Shown here one piece after another: positions 18,407 to 27,537 of a stretch of 39,933 nucleotides of DNA. The stretch's first letter is position 1. The number at the start of each line of letters is the position of its first letter. Source of the stretch: an uncultured Anaerolineae bacterium (GTDB lineage Bacteria > Chloroflexota > Anaerolineae > CG2-30-64-16); the NCBI GenBank assembly GCA_937124585.1, contig CAKZKT010000164.1, positions 1 through 39,933 of the forward strand, read 5' to 3'. Position numbers and translations under genes: made by a program. A model generated the notes under the pieces. It made no database searches, had not been told where the DNA came from, and saw nothing but the letters and a program-made list of their open reading frames with translations.

Positions 18407-19651
18407 ATGGGATACGACAAGATCGTTGTGCCAACGGACGGGGCGCGCATCACCGTGCGCGAGGGGAAGCTGAACGTGCCGGACAGCCCGATCCTGCTCT
18501 GGATCGAGGGAGACGGCATCGGGCCGGACATCATGAGCGCATCCCGGCGTATCTGGGACGCTGCGGTGCAGAAGGTCTACGGCGGGCAACGCAAGATCGC
18601 CTGGATGGAGATCTACGCGGGCGAAAAGGCCGCGCGGCTGTACGACGGCGATTTCTTCCCGGCCGAGAGCCTGGCGGCTATCCGCGAGTTTCAGGTGGGG
18701 ATCAAAGGGCCGCTGACGACGCCGGTGGGCGGGGGCTTTCGCAGCCTGAACGTGGCGCTGCGCAAAGACCTCGACCTCTATGCCTGCATCCGGCCGGTCA
18801 AATGGTATCCCGGCGTGCCCAGCCCATTGCGCCGGCCCCAGGACGTGGATGTCGTGATCTTTCGCGAGAACACAGAGGACGTCTACGCCGGCGTCGAGTA
18901 TAAGGCCGGCTCGCCCGAAGCCCAAAAGGTCGAACGCTTCCTGAAGGAGGAGATGGGCGCGCAGTTCTGGCCGAATTCCGGCATCGGCATCAAGCCGATC
19001 AGCGAGTTCGGCACCAAGCGGCTGGTGCGCAAGGCGCTCGATTACGCGATCGTCAAAGGCCGGCGGAGCGTGACGTTCGTCCACAAGGGCAACATCCAGA
19101 AGTTCACCGAGGGTGCGTTCATGCAATGGGGCTATGAGCTGGCGCGCGAGGAATACGGCGACGTCACGATCACCGAGCAGCAGCTGTGGGATGAGTTCGG
19201 CGGGGTGCAGCCGGCCGGCAAGATCGTGGTCAAGGATCGCATCGCCGACATCATGTTCCAGCAGATGTTGCTGCGGCCGGCCGAATACGACGTGATTGCC
19301 ACGCCCAACCTGAACGGCGACTATCTGAGTGATGCGGTGGCGGCCGAGGTGGGCGGCGTGGGCATCGCGCCGGGCGCCAACATCGGCGACACGATGGCCG
19401 TCTTCGAGGCGACTCACGGGACCGCGCCCAAATACGCCAACCAGGATAAGGTGAATCCGGGCAGCCTTCTCCTGTCGGGCGTAATGATGCTCGACTACAT
19501 TGGCTGGAGCGAGGCGGCGCGTGCGGTCGAGGCGGCTTACACCCGTACCGTGGCCGACAAGATCGTCACCTATGACTTCGCCCGCCAGATGGAGGGCGCC
19601 CGTGAAGTGAAGACCTCCGAGTTTGCGTCGGCGGTCATCGAGCGGCTGTAG
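18407..19651 (+). CDS. icd: Isocitrate dehydrogenase, NADP-dependent, E. coli type
   Basis: 414 residues. It oxidatively decarboxylates isocitrate to 2-oxoglutarate. Substrate-site Ser113 lies in [13 protein letters not shown], with the same number as the regulatory Ser of E. coli Icd. [41 protein letters not shown] and [16 protein letters not shown] are all conserved. Lys342, Tyr343, Val349, Tyr389 and Arg393 correspond to the NADP-specificity residues of E. coli, so NADP use is predicted. AGGA precedes the ATG. No separate promoter is seen after the repeat array, so it is probably co-transcribed with acnA through the eight hairpins. No AceK kinase is encoded in the window. Confidence 0.96.
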   Translation: MGYDKIVVPTDGARITVREGKLNVPDSPILLWIEGDGIGPDIMSASRRIWDAAVQKVYGGQRKIAWMEIYAGEKAARLYDGDFFPAESLAAIREFQVGIKGPLTTPVGGGFRSLNVALRKDLDLYACIRPVKWYPGVPSPLRRPQDVDVVIFRENTEDVYAGVEYKAGSPEAQKVERFLKEEMGAQFWPNSGIGIKPISEFGTKRLVRKALDYAIVKGRRSVTFVHKGNIQKFTEGAFMQWGYELAREEYGDVTITEQQLWDEFGGVQPAGKIVVKDRIADIMFQQMLLRPAEYDVIATPNLNGDYLSDAVAAEVGGVGIAPGANIGDTMAVFEATHGTAPKYANQDKVNPGSLLLSGVMMLDYIGWSEAARAVEAAYTRTVADKIVTYDFARQMEGAREVKTSEFASAVIERL

Positions 19652-19693
19652 TCCGGCCCGGGCCCCGCGATGCCGCGGGCCCATAGTCCGGTT

Positions 19694-19722
19694 TTGTGCG
19701 TAAACGCGCTTTGTGATATCAT
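19694..19722 (+). promoter_or_regulatory. Candidate promoter of the GH13 gene
   Basis: TTGTGC, a 17-bp spacer and TATCAT (19717-19722), downstream of the icd stop. Transcription would start near 19729, which rules out the upstream codons of the open frame as the start and favours TTG 19764, GTG 19787 or ATG 19793. Confidence 0.45.
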
Positions 19723-19792
19723 CATCCCAATTGACCCGATATCCGTTCGCAGAGGTTCCGACCCGTTGACTCTGACATCGTTGCCCGTGACA

Positions 19793-21649
19793 ATGTGGTC
19801 ATCTTCGACAGCAGACGGTCGGTTGGCTACATGTTTGCCGGTTTTGCGCCCGAACTACCCGCGTGGCGGCGTGCATCGCGACCTGGAAGGTCGCGGCGTC
19901 GCCACGTTTTGTTTAACGGCACCCCAGAAAGAGGCGGCCTGGCTGGTCGGTGATTTCAACAACTGGAATCCCAACGCTACGCCGATGTGGACCGATGGCA
20001 ACGGCTACTTCTGGGTCAACGTGCCCGTGCAGGGCCGTGTGCGCTACCAGTTCGTCCTGCCGCTGGGCGAAGGGAACAAACGCGTCTGGGTAGCCGACCC
20101 GTATGGCCGGGAGATCGTCTGGGATCAATATGGCCCGAAGGCGGTCCTGGCCGATGATCCGCCCTACGAGTGGCACGATCAGGGCTGGCGTCGGCCTCGG
20201 CTGCGCGATCTGGTCATCTACGAGCTGTGCGTGCGCGATTTTTCCGGCGAGAAGCGCAATCACCGGGAACGGTTCGGGACGTTTGTCGGTATCCAGCGCA
20301 AGCTGGACCACCTGGTGGCGCTCGGCGTCAACGCCATCGAGCTGATGCCCATCTGCGAGTTCCCCGGCGATAGCTCGTGGGGGTACAATCCGGTCTTCTA
20401 CATGGCGCCCAAGCATCTGTATGGCCGGCCGCACGAGCTGAAGGCCCTGATAGATGCGGCGCACGGCCGGGGCATTGCGGTCATCCTCGACATGGTCTTC
20501 AACCACGCCTGGCCCGATCAGCCATACTACCGCATGTATCCGCCCCTCTTTGGCCCGGCCGGCGAGCCGCTCGAGGATCGCAATCCGTTCTTCCATCATC
20601 ACAACAACGGCCACGCGAACGGCTGGGGCGGCCTCGATTGGGATCACGCCTCGCCCTGGACCACAGCCTACATGCAGGACGTCGTGCGTTTCTGGCTGCA
20701 CGAGTACCATCTGGATGGCTTCCGCTTCGATTGGTTGGGCGGGGTGGAATACGATCCCCTGCAGCCGGAACGCTCCTCGTTTGATCCGTTTATCGGCATT
20801 GCGCCCATCGCGCGCGCGGCCCGCGCCGCACAGCCCGACTGTTACTTGATCGGCGAGTACTGGCCGATCCATGGCACGAACCCGGCCAAGACCGCAGCGC
20901 GACTGGTGCACGAGACCGACATTGATGCGGTTTGGAACGGCGCGTTTCATCACACGCTGGAGAACTGCCTGTTTCAGACCTGGCAATGGGAAAAGCAGTG
21001 GCTGCCCGGTGCCTTCGGCGGCTTTCGCCAGCAGGGCTTTGACCGCGGGGACCAGATCATCAACTACGTCGTCAGCCACGACGAGCGCCGTCCGGAGCAC
21101 GAGATTCAGTTCTGGGGCGCGCATATCGCCTGGTGCGATCCGACGCCGCCGCCGGAGACCACGCGCTGGGAGCTGGCCATGCGCAAGGCCCGGCTGGGCC
21201 TCGCCGTGCTGATGACCAGCCCCGGCGTGCCCATGCTGTACGCCGGCCAGGAGTTCGGCGAAGACAGCCCGCGCACCATCGAGTTCTGGCCCCTGGACTG
21301 GCAGAAACTGGCCCTGGCCCAGGGCCAGGCGCAGTTCGAGTTTTACCGGAAGCTGATCCGATTGCGCGCCACGCATCCGGCGCTCCGGTCGGATCACATC
21401 GAATACTACTGGGACGACTTTCCGCGTTTCAAGGTGTTGCGTTACAAACGGTGGGATGGCGTCGGCGATGTGGTCATTGTCGGGGTCAATTTCGATTGCG
21501 TGACCCAGCGCGTTGGGCTGGGGTTCCCTCACAACGGCCTGTGGCGCGATGTGCTGGGCGAGGCTACGGTGTCCGTCTCCGGCTATTGGCGCGATTTCGA
21601 CGTCCCACCCTGGAGCGCCCTGATCCTGGTGCCCGTAGAAAGCGAGTGA
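19793..21649 (+). CDS. GH13 alpha-amylase-family enzyme with CBM48 (branching-enzyme-like)
   Basis: 618 residues from the ATG at 19793. An N-terminal CBM48/isoamylase-N domain (AAWLVGDFNNWNPNATPM) precedes the (beta/alpha)8 barrel. The catalytic triad is visible: nucleophile Asp313 in GFRFDW, acid/base Glu355 in LIGEYWP and Asp430 in SHDERR. Region I is ILDMVFNHAW. The order and the SHDE motif resemble 1,4-alpha-glucan branching enzymes and isoamylase relatives, but the WLGGVEYDP stretch after the nucleophile differs from GlgB, GlgX and TreZ, so the exact activity is left open. No signal peptide is seen, so it is cytosolic, acting on glycogen or maltodextrin. The start is uncertain (TTG 19764 or GTG 19787 are possible). 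It stands alone between TCA and respiratory genes. Confidence 0.85.
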   Translation: MWSSSTADGRLATCLPVLRPNYPRGGVHRDLEGRGVATFCLTAPQKEAAWLVGDFNNWNPNATPMWTDGNGYFWVNVPVQGRVRYQFVLPLGEGNKRVWVADPYGREIVWDQYGPKAVLADDPPYEWHDQGWRRPRLRDLVIYELCVRDFSGEKRNHRERFGTFVGIQRKLDHLVALGVNAIELMPICEFPGDSSWGYNPVFYMAPKHLYGRPHELKALIDAAHGRGIAVILDMVFNHAWPDQPYYRMYPPLFGPAGEPLEDRNPFFHHHNNGHANGWGGLDWDHASPWTTAYMQDVVRFWLHEYHLDGFRFDWLGGVEYDPLQPERSSFDPFIGIAPIARAARAAQPDCYLIGEYWPIHGTNPAKTAARLVHETDIDAVWNGAFHHTLENCLFQTWQWEKQWLPGAFGGFRQQGFDRGDQIINYVVSHDERRPEHEIQFWGAHIAWCDPTPPPETTRWELAMRKARLGLAVLMTSPGVPMLYAGQEFGEDSPRTIEFWPLDWQKLALAQGQAQFEFYRKLIRLRATHPALRSDHIEYYWDDFPRFKVLRYKRWDGVGDVVIVGVNFDCVTQRVGLGFPHNGLWRDVLGEATVSVSGYWRDFDVPPWSALILVPVESE

Positions 21650-21662
21650 TGGCGACGGCTGT

Positions 21663-21691
21663 TTGACGAGTCGCAGACGGCAGAGTATAAT
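21663..21691 (+). promoter_or_regulatory. Sigma-70 promoter of the qcr-sdh operon
   Basis: TTGACG (21663-21668), a 17-bp spacer and TATAAT (21686-21691). Transcription would begin near 21698, with a leader of about 78 bases before qcrA. No other clear promoter is seen up to the end of sdhB, so qcrABC-sdhCDAB is probably one transcript. Confidence 0.75.
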
Positions 21692-21776
21692 CGCCCACAA
21701 TGCACACTGCCAAGTGTAGACTCGCATTACGGTCGTCCGTCCTGATCTCATGAGATGACATAAGGAGACCGACCCC

Positions 21777-22274
21777 ATGGCAGACCTGGAAGCTCCGTCT
21801 GCTGAAGAAGCCACTCGACGTAAATTCCTGGCCGGCTTGATCGGTGTCGTGGCCGGTTTGGTCAGCACGATCGTCGCGCTGCCGGCCATCGGTTACCTCG
21901 TCTCGCCGGGCCTGAAACGATCAGGCGAGGAAAAATGGATCAACCTCGGTCCCCTGAGCAGCGTCGTGCCGGGCGTGCCCACGCCCTTCAGGTGGTCCCG
22001 CCGTGTCGAGGACGGCTGGGTGAAGACCACGCAGTCCGGCACGGCCTACGCCGTGCAGTTGGAAGGGCAGGAGCTGAAGGTGCTCTCCGATGTGTGCACG
22101 CATCTGGGATGCCGGGTCACCTGGGACCAGGATCGCCAGCTCTTTGTTTGTCCCTGCCACGACGGTTTCTTCGCGATTGACGGCCGAGTGACGTTCGGCC
22201 CGCCGCCGAAACCTCTGATCAATCTGCCCTATCGCATCGAGAACGGCCAGATTCAGATCCGCCTGGAGGCATAG
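21777..22274 (+). CDS. qcrA: Rieske [2Fe-2S] subunit of the quinol:cytochrome c reductase
   Basis: 165 residues. It takes electrons from quinol at the Qo site and passes them to cytochrome c. Rieske ligands are Cys107 and His109 (CTHLGC) and Cys125 and His128 (CPCHDG); Cys112 and Cys127 form the usual disulfide. An N-terminal TRRKFLAGLIG followed by a hydrophobic helix (residues 18-42) is a Tat-like membrane anchor with a single Arg pair. The GPPPKPL loop is typical of QcrA/PetC. AAGGAG lies 9 bases before the ATG. The gene starts the operon. Confidence 0.96.
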   Translation: MADLEAPSAEEATRRKFLAGLIGVVAGLVSTIVALPAIGYLVSPGLKRSGEEKWINLGPLSSVVPGVPTPFRWSRRVEDGWVKTTQSGTAYAVQLEGQELKVLSDVCTHLGCRVTWDQDRQLFVCPCHDGFFAIDGRVTFGPPPKPLINLPYRIENGQIQIRLEA

Positions 22275-22276
22275 CT

Positions 22277-22966
22277 GTGGCTGATGTTCCCGCTCCCCCG
22301 ACAAGCAGGACACAAGCGCTCTTTCGCTGGCTAGATGAGCGCGCCGGCCTGACTACGATCTGGCGCACGATCTTTGCCCGTCCTGTCCCCAAGACCAACT
22401 GGTTCTACACCCTCGGCAGCGCCACCCTGATCCTGGCGCTGCTGCAGGGGCTCACCGGCATGCTGTTGACCGTCTACTACGTGCCGTCGCCCGACAAAGC
22501 CTACGACAGCATCCAGTACATCATGAACGAGGTGGCGTTCGGCTGGCTGATTCGAGGGATGCATCATTGGGGCGCCACGTTGCTGGTGGTGCTGGTGTTT
22601 CTGCACATGTTGAAGGCCTTTTTCGTGGGCGCCTACAAATATCCGCGCGAGATGACCTGGCTCACCGGCGGCGTGCTGCTTCTGCTTGTCCTGGTTATGG
22701 GCTTCAGCGGCTATCTGCTGCCCTGGAACCAGAAGGCATATTGGGCCACGACCGTCGGCACAAACATCGTCGGCGCGGTGCCTGTGGTGGGTCCGCTGCT
22801 GCTGCGCATCGTGCGCGGCGGCCAGGAGGTGGGCGCGGTCACCCTGGCCCGCTTCTACGGCCTGCATATCTGGTGGATTCCGGCCATCTCGGCCGCGGTG
22901 GTTGCCGCCCACATGTACCTGATCATCCGCATCGGGATCAGCGCGCCGCCCGACCGGGATGAATGA
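22277..22966 (+). CDS. qcrB: Cytochrome b (b6-like, short form)
   Basis: 229 residues with four transmembrane helices, corresponding to the N-terminal half of cytochrome b. Haem b ligands are His96, His110, His197 and His212, with the 14- and 15-residue spacing of the b6 type. The position of the Cys that binds an extra haem covalently in b6f and Bacillus QcrB (FYCLGG) is Thr here (WFYTLGS), so that haem should be absent. A GTG start at 22277 is set by GGAGG seven bases before it, inside the end of qcrA. Only two bases separate it from qcrA, so coupling is likely. It pairs with subunit IV encoded next. Confidence 0.95.
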   Translation: MADVPAPPTSRTQALFRWLDERAGLTTIWRTIFARPVPKTNWFYTLGSATLILALLQGLTGMLLTVYYVPSPDKAYDSIQYIMNEVAFGWLIRGMHHWGATLLVVLVFLHMLKAFFVGAYKYPREMTWLTGGVLLLLVLVMGFSGYLLPWNQKAYWATTVGTNIVGAVPVVGPLLLRIVRGGQEVGAVTLARFYGLHIWWIPAISAAVVAAHMYLIIRIGISAPPDRDE

Positions 22967-22990
22967 GGCGGGTCGCCGGAGGGTTACGCG

Positions 22991-24085
22991 ATGAACGAAG
23001 AAGAGAAGAAGCGCTATCTCGAACGTTATAAGGAGAAGAAGGCTGACGGCGAGCTCTTCTTTCCCCACGCGATCGCCAAAGATGCGGTTGTCTCGCTGGG
23101 GGTCTTCATCCTGCTGCTCTGCCTGGTCGTGTTCGTGGGCATCCCCGAAGAACCGCCTGCCAATCCGGCCGATACCTCGTACATCCCGCGGCCCGAGTGG
23201 TACTTCCTGTGGGCTTTCCAGGCGCTCAAATACTTCCCTGGCCAGCTGGAGGGGGTCGCCATCATGGGGATGGGCCTGCTCATCGCCGTGGGGCTTTTCG
23301 GCCTGCCCTTCTTCGACCGCAACAGCCGACGCCATCCCCGCAATCGGCCCGTTGCCACTCTCAGCATGATCGGGATTGTGGTCGGCCTGATCTTCCTGAC
23401 CATCCAGGCCGTGGTGACGACGCCACATTCAGAGGCGACCGGCACGATCATCGGCGGCACCAAAGAGGAGCGCATTCAGGCCGGCGGTGAATTGTATGCC
23501 CAGCACTGCGCCGAATGCCATGGCGAGAACGGCGAGGGCGCCGAGCTGAAGGGCAAAGCCGGCGAGGTGACCGATCCACTCAACTCCGATGACTTCTTGA
23601 CCGGCCACTTCGACGATACGATCTTCCAGCTCATCAGCTATGGCCAGCCCGGCGCAGGAATGCAGGCGTTCGGCCTGGCCTATGGCGGCCCGCTGACCGA
23701 CCAGGAGATCAACGCGATCATCGCCTTCATGCGCGCCTGGGCCGAGCCGGAGGAGGAGCCAGCCGAGGCCCTCGTCGACCTGGCCGCGATCGAAAATCCG
23801 AGCTTTGCCAAAGACATCAAGCCGATTTTCGACAAGAAATGCGCCAGCTGTCACAGCAAGCGACTGAAGGGCGGCTACAGCGTGGCGACCTACGAGCTGG
23901 TGATGACCAGCGGTGACCACGCGCCCGTCATCATCCCGGGCGATGCAGCAAACAGCATCCTCGCCAAGATGCTGCGCGGCATCAAGACCGAGGCGGGTGG
24001 GTTGATGCCGCCGGGCCGGCCGCTGAAACAGGCGCAGATCGAGCTGATCGAGCGCTGGATCAATCAGGGCGCGCAGAACAATTGA
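22991..24085 (+). CDS. qcrC: Subunit IV-cytochrome c fusion with two c-type haem motifs
   Basis: 364 residues in three parts. Residues 1-145 are subunit IV-like (the C-terminal half of cytochrome b) with about three membrane helices and the Qo-site PEWY at 68-71. Residues 160-250 form a class I cytochrome c with CAECH (173-177) and probable axial Met224. Residues 265-364 hold a second haem motif CASCH (284-288) with Met339 in GLMPPG, in a domain like the planctomycete-type PSCyt1 (VIIPGDAANSILAKML, ELIERWINQGA). Bacillus QcrC has the first fusion but one haem; actinobacterial QcrC has two haems but no subunit IV part. The extra haem domain may pass electrons on to a terminal oxidase. GGAGG precedes the ATG. 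Confidence 0.93.
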   Translation: MNEEEKKRYLERYKEKKADGELFFPHAIAKDAVVSLGVFILLLCLVVFVGIPEEPPANPADTSYIPRPEWYFLWAFQALKYFPGQLEGVAIMGMGLLIAVGLFGLPFFDRNSRRHPRNRPVATLSMIGIVVGLIFLTIQAVVTTPHSEATGTIIGGTKEERIQAGGELYAQHCAECHGENGEGAELKGKAGEVTDPLNSDDFLTGHFDDTIFQLISYGQPGAGMQAFGLAYGGPLTDQEINAIIAFMRAWAEPEEEPAEALVDLAAIENPSFAKDIKPIFDKKCASCHSKRLKGGYSVATYELVMTSGDHAPVIIPGDAANSILAKMLRGIKTEAGGLMPPGRPLKQAQIELIERWINQGAQNN

Positions 24086-24097
24086 CACGAGGGAAAG

Positions 24098-24496
24098 ATG
24101 AGCAAACTGGCCCGCGTCACACTCTCGCAATTTCTGACCTATCGCGGCGGCCAACCGATGTTGGCCTGGCTGTTGCATCGAATCGCCGGGATCGGCATCG
24201 TCCTCTTCGTCGGCATGCACGTGCTGGCCGCGTTCTTCCTCTACGGCGTGACCGGCGGCACGGCGAATACTGTGGCGAATGCCCTGACCGAATTCTACGA
24301 ATCGCGACCGATGCAGATCTTCATCCTGTTCGCCGTCCTGTACCACGGCATTAACGGCCTGCGGATCGTTGTGTTGGACATGTGGCCGGGGCTTCACCGT
24401 TTCCATCGCGAGGCGATGTGGCTGCAGTGGGCGGTGTTCCTGCCGATCTTTTTGATCCCGGCCTTCTTGATCGCGCTCGGCATCAAGATCGGTTGA
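24098..24496 (+). CDS. sdhC: Succinate dehydrogenase cytochrome b subunit
   Basis: 132 residues with three membrane helices. It anchors succinate dehydrogenase and holds haem b and the quinone site. LLHRIAGIGIVLF (His27) is the family signature at helix I, and His83 in LYHGINGLRI is the likely haem ligand. GAGGG precedes the ATG. Twelve bases separate it from qcrC, which ties quinone-reducing and quinol-oxidising complexes to one transcript. Confidence 0.93.
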   Translation: MSKLARVTLSQFLTYRGGQPMLAWLLHRIAGIGIVLFVGMHVLAAFFLYGVTGGTANTVANALTEFYESRPMQIFILFAVLYHGINGLRIVVLDMWPGLHRFHREAMWLQWAVFLPIFLIPAFLIALGIKIG

Positions 24497-24520
24497 CGGG
24501 AGCCATCTCAGGAGGTGCAC

Positions 24521-24958
24521 ATGGCTGCTCACATCGGCTCATCGGCTCGCTCTCGCAGCAAGTTCGAGCTCTACATGTGGTTCTTCACGCGCGTCTCGGG
24601 TGTTCTGATGCTGGTGCTCGGCGCGTACAGCATCATCTATGCCAACCTGATCGGCGGGCCTGGCATGATGGATGCCGCCGCGCAGACTCGCTGGGCGTTC
24701 TTTCCCATCTCGTTCCACGTGACGGCTTCCAAAGTCGAGGTGGAGCCCAATTTCCAGAACGCCTTCTGGCAGTTCTACGGCCTGCTGCTGTTCCTCCTGG
24801 CGGCAACGCACGGCACGAACGGCATCCGCGTGATCCTCAAAGACTATGTCCGCCAGCCGGTACTGTTGGCCTGGCTCAACGCGTTGCTGTTCATCGTGTG
24901 GCTGAGCATGTTGGGCGCGGCCGTCTATCTGCTTTTCGTGGCACAGGGTGTCTCGTAA
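24521..24958 (+). CDS. sdhD: Succinate dehydrogenase membrane anchor subunit
   Basis: 145 residues with three membrane helices. His97 in ATHGTNGIRVILKDY is the candidate haem b ligand or quinone-site residue. ATG 24521 is chosen because GGAGG is five bases upstream; a GTG six bases earlier overlaps that ribosome site. It forms the membrane part together with SdhC. The loop with PISFHVTASKVEVEPNF, between helices I and II, is longer than in E. coli SdhD. Confidence 0.9.
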   Translation: MAAHIGSSARSRSKFELYMWFFTRVSGVLMLVLGAYSIIYANLIGGPGMMDAAAQTRWAFFPISFHVTASKVEVEPNFQNAFWQFYGLLLFLLAATHGTNGIRVILKDYVRQPVLLAWLNALLFIVWLSMLGAAVYLLFVAQGVS

Positions 24959-24973
24959 GGAGTGGTTTCAGGC

Positions 24974-26767
24974 ATGATTCATCGTTTTGACGTGATCGTC
25001 GTCGGCGCCGGCGGCGCCGGCTTGATGGCCGCCCTCTACGCGTCGCGCGGGGCCAAGACCGCTGTCATCAGCAAGCTCTATCCGACCCGCTCGCACACCG
25101 GCACCGCGCAGGGCGGCATCGGCGCCGCGCTGGGCAACATGGAAGAGGACCACCCTGAATGGCACATTTTCGACACCATCAAGGGCTCTGACTATCTGGC
25201 CGACCAGGACGCGGTGAAGATCCTCTGCGAAGAAGCGGTCGGGATGGTGTACGAGCTGGAGCATATGGGGCTGCCGTTCGACCGCACGCCTGACGGCCGC
25301 ATCGCGCAGCGGCCATTCGGTGGGCATACGAACAATGTCACCAAACAGCCTGTGCGCCGGGCCTGTCACGCGGCCGACCGCACCGGCCACATGATCCTGC
25401 AGACCGTTTATCAGCAGTGCATCAAGAACAACGTCACCTTTTTCGACGAGTATCAGGTGCTCGATCTGCTGGTGAACGACGAGGGTCATGTCGCCGGCGT
25501 GACGGCCATCCATATTGACAGCGGCGAGCTGCACACGTTTTATGGTAAGGCGACGATCTTCGCCACCGGCGGCTTCGGCCGGCTCTGGAAGATCACGTCC
25601 AACGCATACGCGCTGACCGGCGACGGCGTGGCCGTGGCCTTCCGTCGCGGCATCCCCCTCGAGGACATGGAGTTCTATCAGTTCCATCCCACCGGCATCC
25701 TCGGCCTCGGCATCCTGTTGACCGAGGGCGTGCGCGGGGAGGGCGGTGTGCTCATCAACGGCGAGGGCGAGCGTTTCATGCCGCGCTACGCGCCCACGGT
25801 CAAAGACCTGGCCTCGCGCGATGTCGTGTCGCGGGCCATCTACCTCGAGGTGCGCGCCGGGCGAGGGATCGGCGGCAAGGACTATGTCTACCTGGACGTG
25901 CGACCGGAGACGGTGAACAAATATTTCGTGGAGGACGGCGTCAAGAATCCCGACGGCACCCCGCGGCGCATCACCGCGCAGGATATCCGTCGCAAGCTGC
26001 CGGATATCTCCGATTTCTGCAAAACCTATCTGCAGCTCGATCCGATCAAATCGCCGCTGCCGATCCAGCCGACGGCCCACTATGCCATGGGCGGCATCCC
26101 CACGAACAACAACGCCGAGGTGGTGATCGACGCGCAGGGCACAGTGATGCCCGGCTTTTACGCGGCCGGCGAGTGCGCATGCGTCTCGGTTCACGGCGCC
26201 AATCGGTTGGGCACCAATTCCCTAGTGGACATCCTGGTGTTCGGTCGCCGCGCCGGGCAGAATGCGGCCATCTACGCGGCACAGGCCGACTGGCCCAGGC
26301 TGCCCGCCGCGGCCGAAGAGCCGGCTCGCGCCGCGCTCGCAGCCATCCGCAACGGCACCGGCCGTGAGGTAGTCGCCCAGATCCGGGCTGAGATGCGCAG
26401 CCTGATGATGGACAACGTCGGCGTCTTCCGCACCGAGGCGCTGCTCAGCGAGGCGCTGGCCAGGTTGCGCGACCTGAAGGAGTGCTTTAGCCGCATCTCC
26501 ATCATGGACAAGGGCAAGCGGTGGAACACGGAGCTGCTCGAGGCGTGGGAGCTCGGCTGCATGCTCGACCTCGCCGAGGTGACCACGGTGGCGGCGCTCA
26601 CGCGCACGGAGAGTCGCGGTGCCCATTTCCGCGAGGATTTCCCCGAACGCGATGACGTCAACTGGCTGAAGCATTCCCTGGCCTATCTGGAGGCCGATGG
26701 CCAGATACGCATGGATACGAAGCCGGTCACGCTCGGCCTGTACGAACCGGCCAGGCGCGTCTATTGA
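24974..26767 (+). CDS. sdhA: Succinate dehydrogenase flavoprotein subunit
   Basis: 597 residues. It oxidises succinate to fumarate with covalently bound FAD. The dinucleotide-binding motif GAGGAG is at 11-16, and His41 in [10 protein letters not shown] is the FAD-linked His. [15 protein letters not shown] and [11 protein letters not shown] carry the dicarboxylate-binding and catalytic residues. The C-terminal [16 protein letters not shown] is typical of SdhA/FrdA. The ATG at 24974 starts [17 protein letters not shown] stands 11 bases upstream, rather far, and a GTG at 24962 is the alternative. Confidence 0.97.
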   Translation: MIHRFDVIVVGAGGAGLMAALYASRGAKTAVISKLYPTRSHTGTAQGGIGAALGNMEEDHPEWHIFDTIKGSDYLADQDAVKILCEEAVGMVYELEHMGLPFDRTPDGRIAQRPFGGHTNNVTKQPVRRACHAADRTGHMILQTVYQQCIKNNVTFFDEYQVLDLLVNDEGHVAGVTAIHIDSGELHTFYGKATIFATGGFGRLWKITSNAYALTGDGVAVAFRRGIPLEDMEFYQFHPTGILGLGILLTEGVRGEGGVLINGEGERFMPRYAPTVKDLASRDVVSRAIYLEVRAGRGIGGKDYVYLDVRPETVNKYFVEDGVKNPDGTPRRITAQDIRRKLPDISDFCKTYLQLDPIKSPLPIQPTAHYAMGGIPTNNNAEVVIDAQGTVMPGFYAAGECACVSVHGANRLGTNSLVDILVFGRRAGQNAAIYAAQADWPRLPAAAEEPARAALAAIRNGTGREVVAQIRAEMRSLMMDNVGVFRTEALLSEALARLRDLKECFSRISIMDKGKRWNTELLEAWELGCMLDLAEVTTVAALTRTESRGAHFREDFPERDDVNWLKHSLAYLEADGQIRMDTKPVTLGLYEPARRVY

Positions 26768-26783
26768 CGAAGGGAGCGCGAGG

Positions 26784-27476
26784 ATGAAGGTCAAGGTCAA
26801 GGTGCGTCGTTTCAATCCGGAAAAGGACCACCGGCCCTATTGGGGCGAGTACCAACTGGAGGCTCAGCCGACCGACCGTGTCCTGGACCTGTTGGTATAT
26901 ATCAAGGGCTACATTGACGGCACGCTTACGTTTCGACGTTCCTGCGCCCACGGCATCTGCGGCTCCGATGCGATGGTGATCAACGGCCGCAATCGGCTGG
27001 CCTGCAAAGAGCTGGTGAAAGATGTGGGGCGCACCATCGTGATCGAGCCGTTGCGCGGGCTGCCGGTGATCAAGGACCTGGCAGTAGACATGGAGCCGTT
27101 CTTCCGCAAATATCGCTCGATCCTGCCGTTCCTGATCAACGATGAGCCGCCGCCGTACACGGAGCGGCTGCAAAGCCCGGAAGCGCGCGAGCGTTTCGAC
27201 GACACGACGAAATGTATTCTCTGCGCTGCCTGTACCACCTCCTGCCCCAGTTTCTGGGCCAATGACAGCTATCTCGGCCCGGCAGCCATCGTGCAGGCGC
27301 ACCGTTTCATTTTCGACGACCGCGACCGCGGCGCGCAGGCGCGCCTGGCCATCCTGGCCGAGGCCGATGGCGTCTGGCGTTGCCGCACGATCTACAATTG
27401 TGTGGATGCCTGCCCGCGTGAAATTGACATCACCAGGGCGATCGGCGAGGTGAAGAAGTTGCTGTTGGTGGAGTGA
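26784..27476 (+). CDS. sdhB: Succinate dehydrogenase iron-sulfur subunit
   Basis: 230 residues carrying three clusters. [2Fe-2S] ligands are Cys54, Cys59, Asp62 and Cys74 (Asp at the third position as in E. coli). [4Fe-4S] ligands are Cys144, 147, 150 and 154 (CILCAACTTSC), the first three bound to that cluster with the last shared in the usual pattern. The [3Fe-4S] motif has Cys200, 206 and 210 (CRTIYNCVDAC). Electrons run from FAD to quinone. AGGGAG precedes the ATG at 26784. It is the last gene of the operon and is followed by a palindrome at 27496. Confidence 0.96.
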   Translation: MKVKVKVRRFNPEKDHRPYWGEYQLEAQPTDRVLDLLVYIKGYIDGTLTFRRSCAHGICGSDAMVINGRNRLACKELVKDVGRTIVIEPLRGLPVIKDLAVDMEPFFRKYRSILPFLINDEPPPYTERLQSPEARERFDDTTKCILCAACTTSCPSFWANDSYLGPAAIVQAHRFIFDDRDRGAQARLAILAEADGVWRCRTIYNCVDACPREIDITRAIGEVKKLLLVE

Positions 27477-27481
27477 GGCAG

Positions 27482-27509
27482 GATGCGTGGCCCGTGATGC
27501 GTCATGCGT
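27482..27509. repeat. Short period-7 repeat after sdhB (GATGCGT type)
   Basis: Four 7-bp words in register: GATGCGT, GGCCCGT, GATGCGT, CATGCGT. The last two form the left arm of the palindrome at 27496-27532. Small, but it has the same period as the tracts at 647, 28468 and 39512. Confidence 0.5.
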
Positions 27510-27532
27510 GATCAGCTCGCGCATGACGCATC
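27496..27532. terminator. Perfect 13-bp palindrome between convergent sdhB and miaB-like genes
   Basis: GATGCGTCATGCG (27496-27508), an 11-base loop, then CGCATGACGCATC (27520-27532). It begins 20 bases after the sdhB stop and lies 5 bases from the stop of the convergent leftward gene, so it can act for both. Rightward it is followed by a short T-rich stretch (GCGTTTCACCCTTTTTG). Likely bidirectional terminator. Confidence 0.7.
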
Positions 27533-27537
27533 GCGTT

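Noticed and set aside
18030-18903. Long open frames through the hairpin array
   Set aside because: All three forward frames are open only because the 44-bp unit lacks stops; the peptides are shifted copies of the repeat and then run antagonistic to the icd frame.
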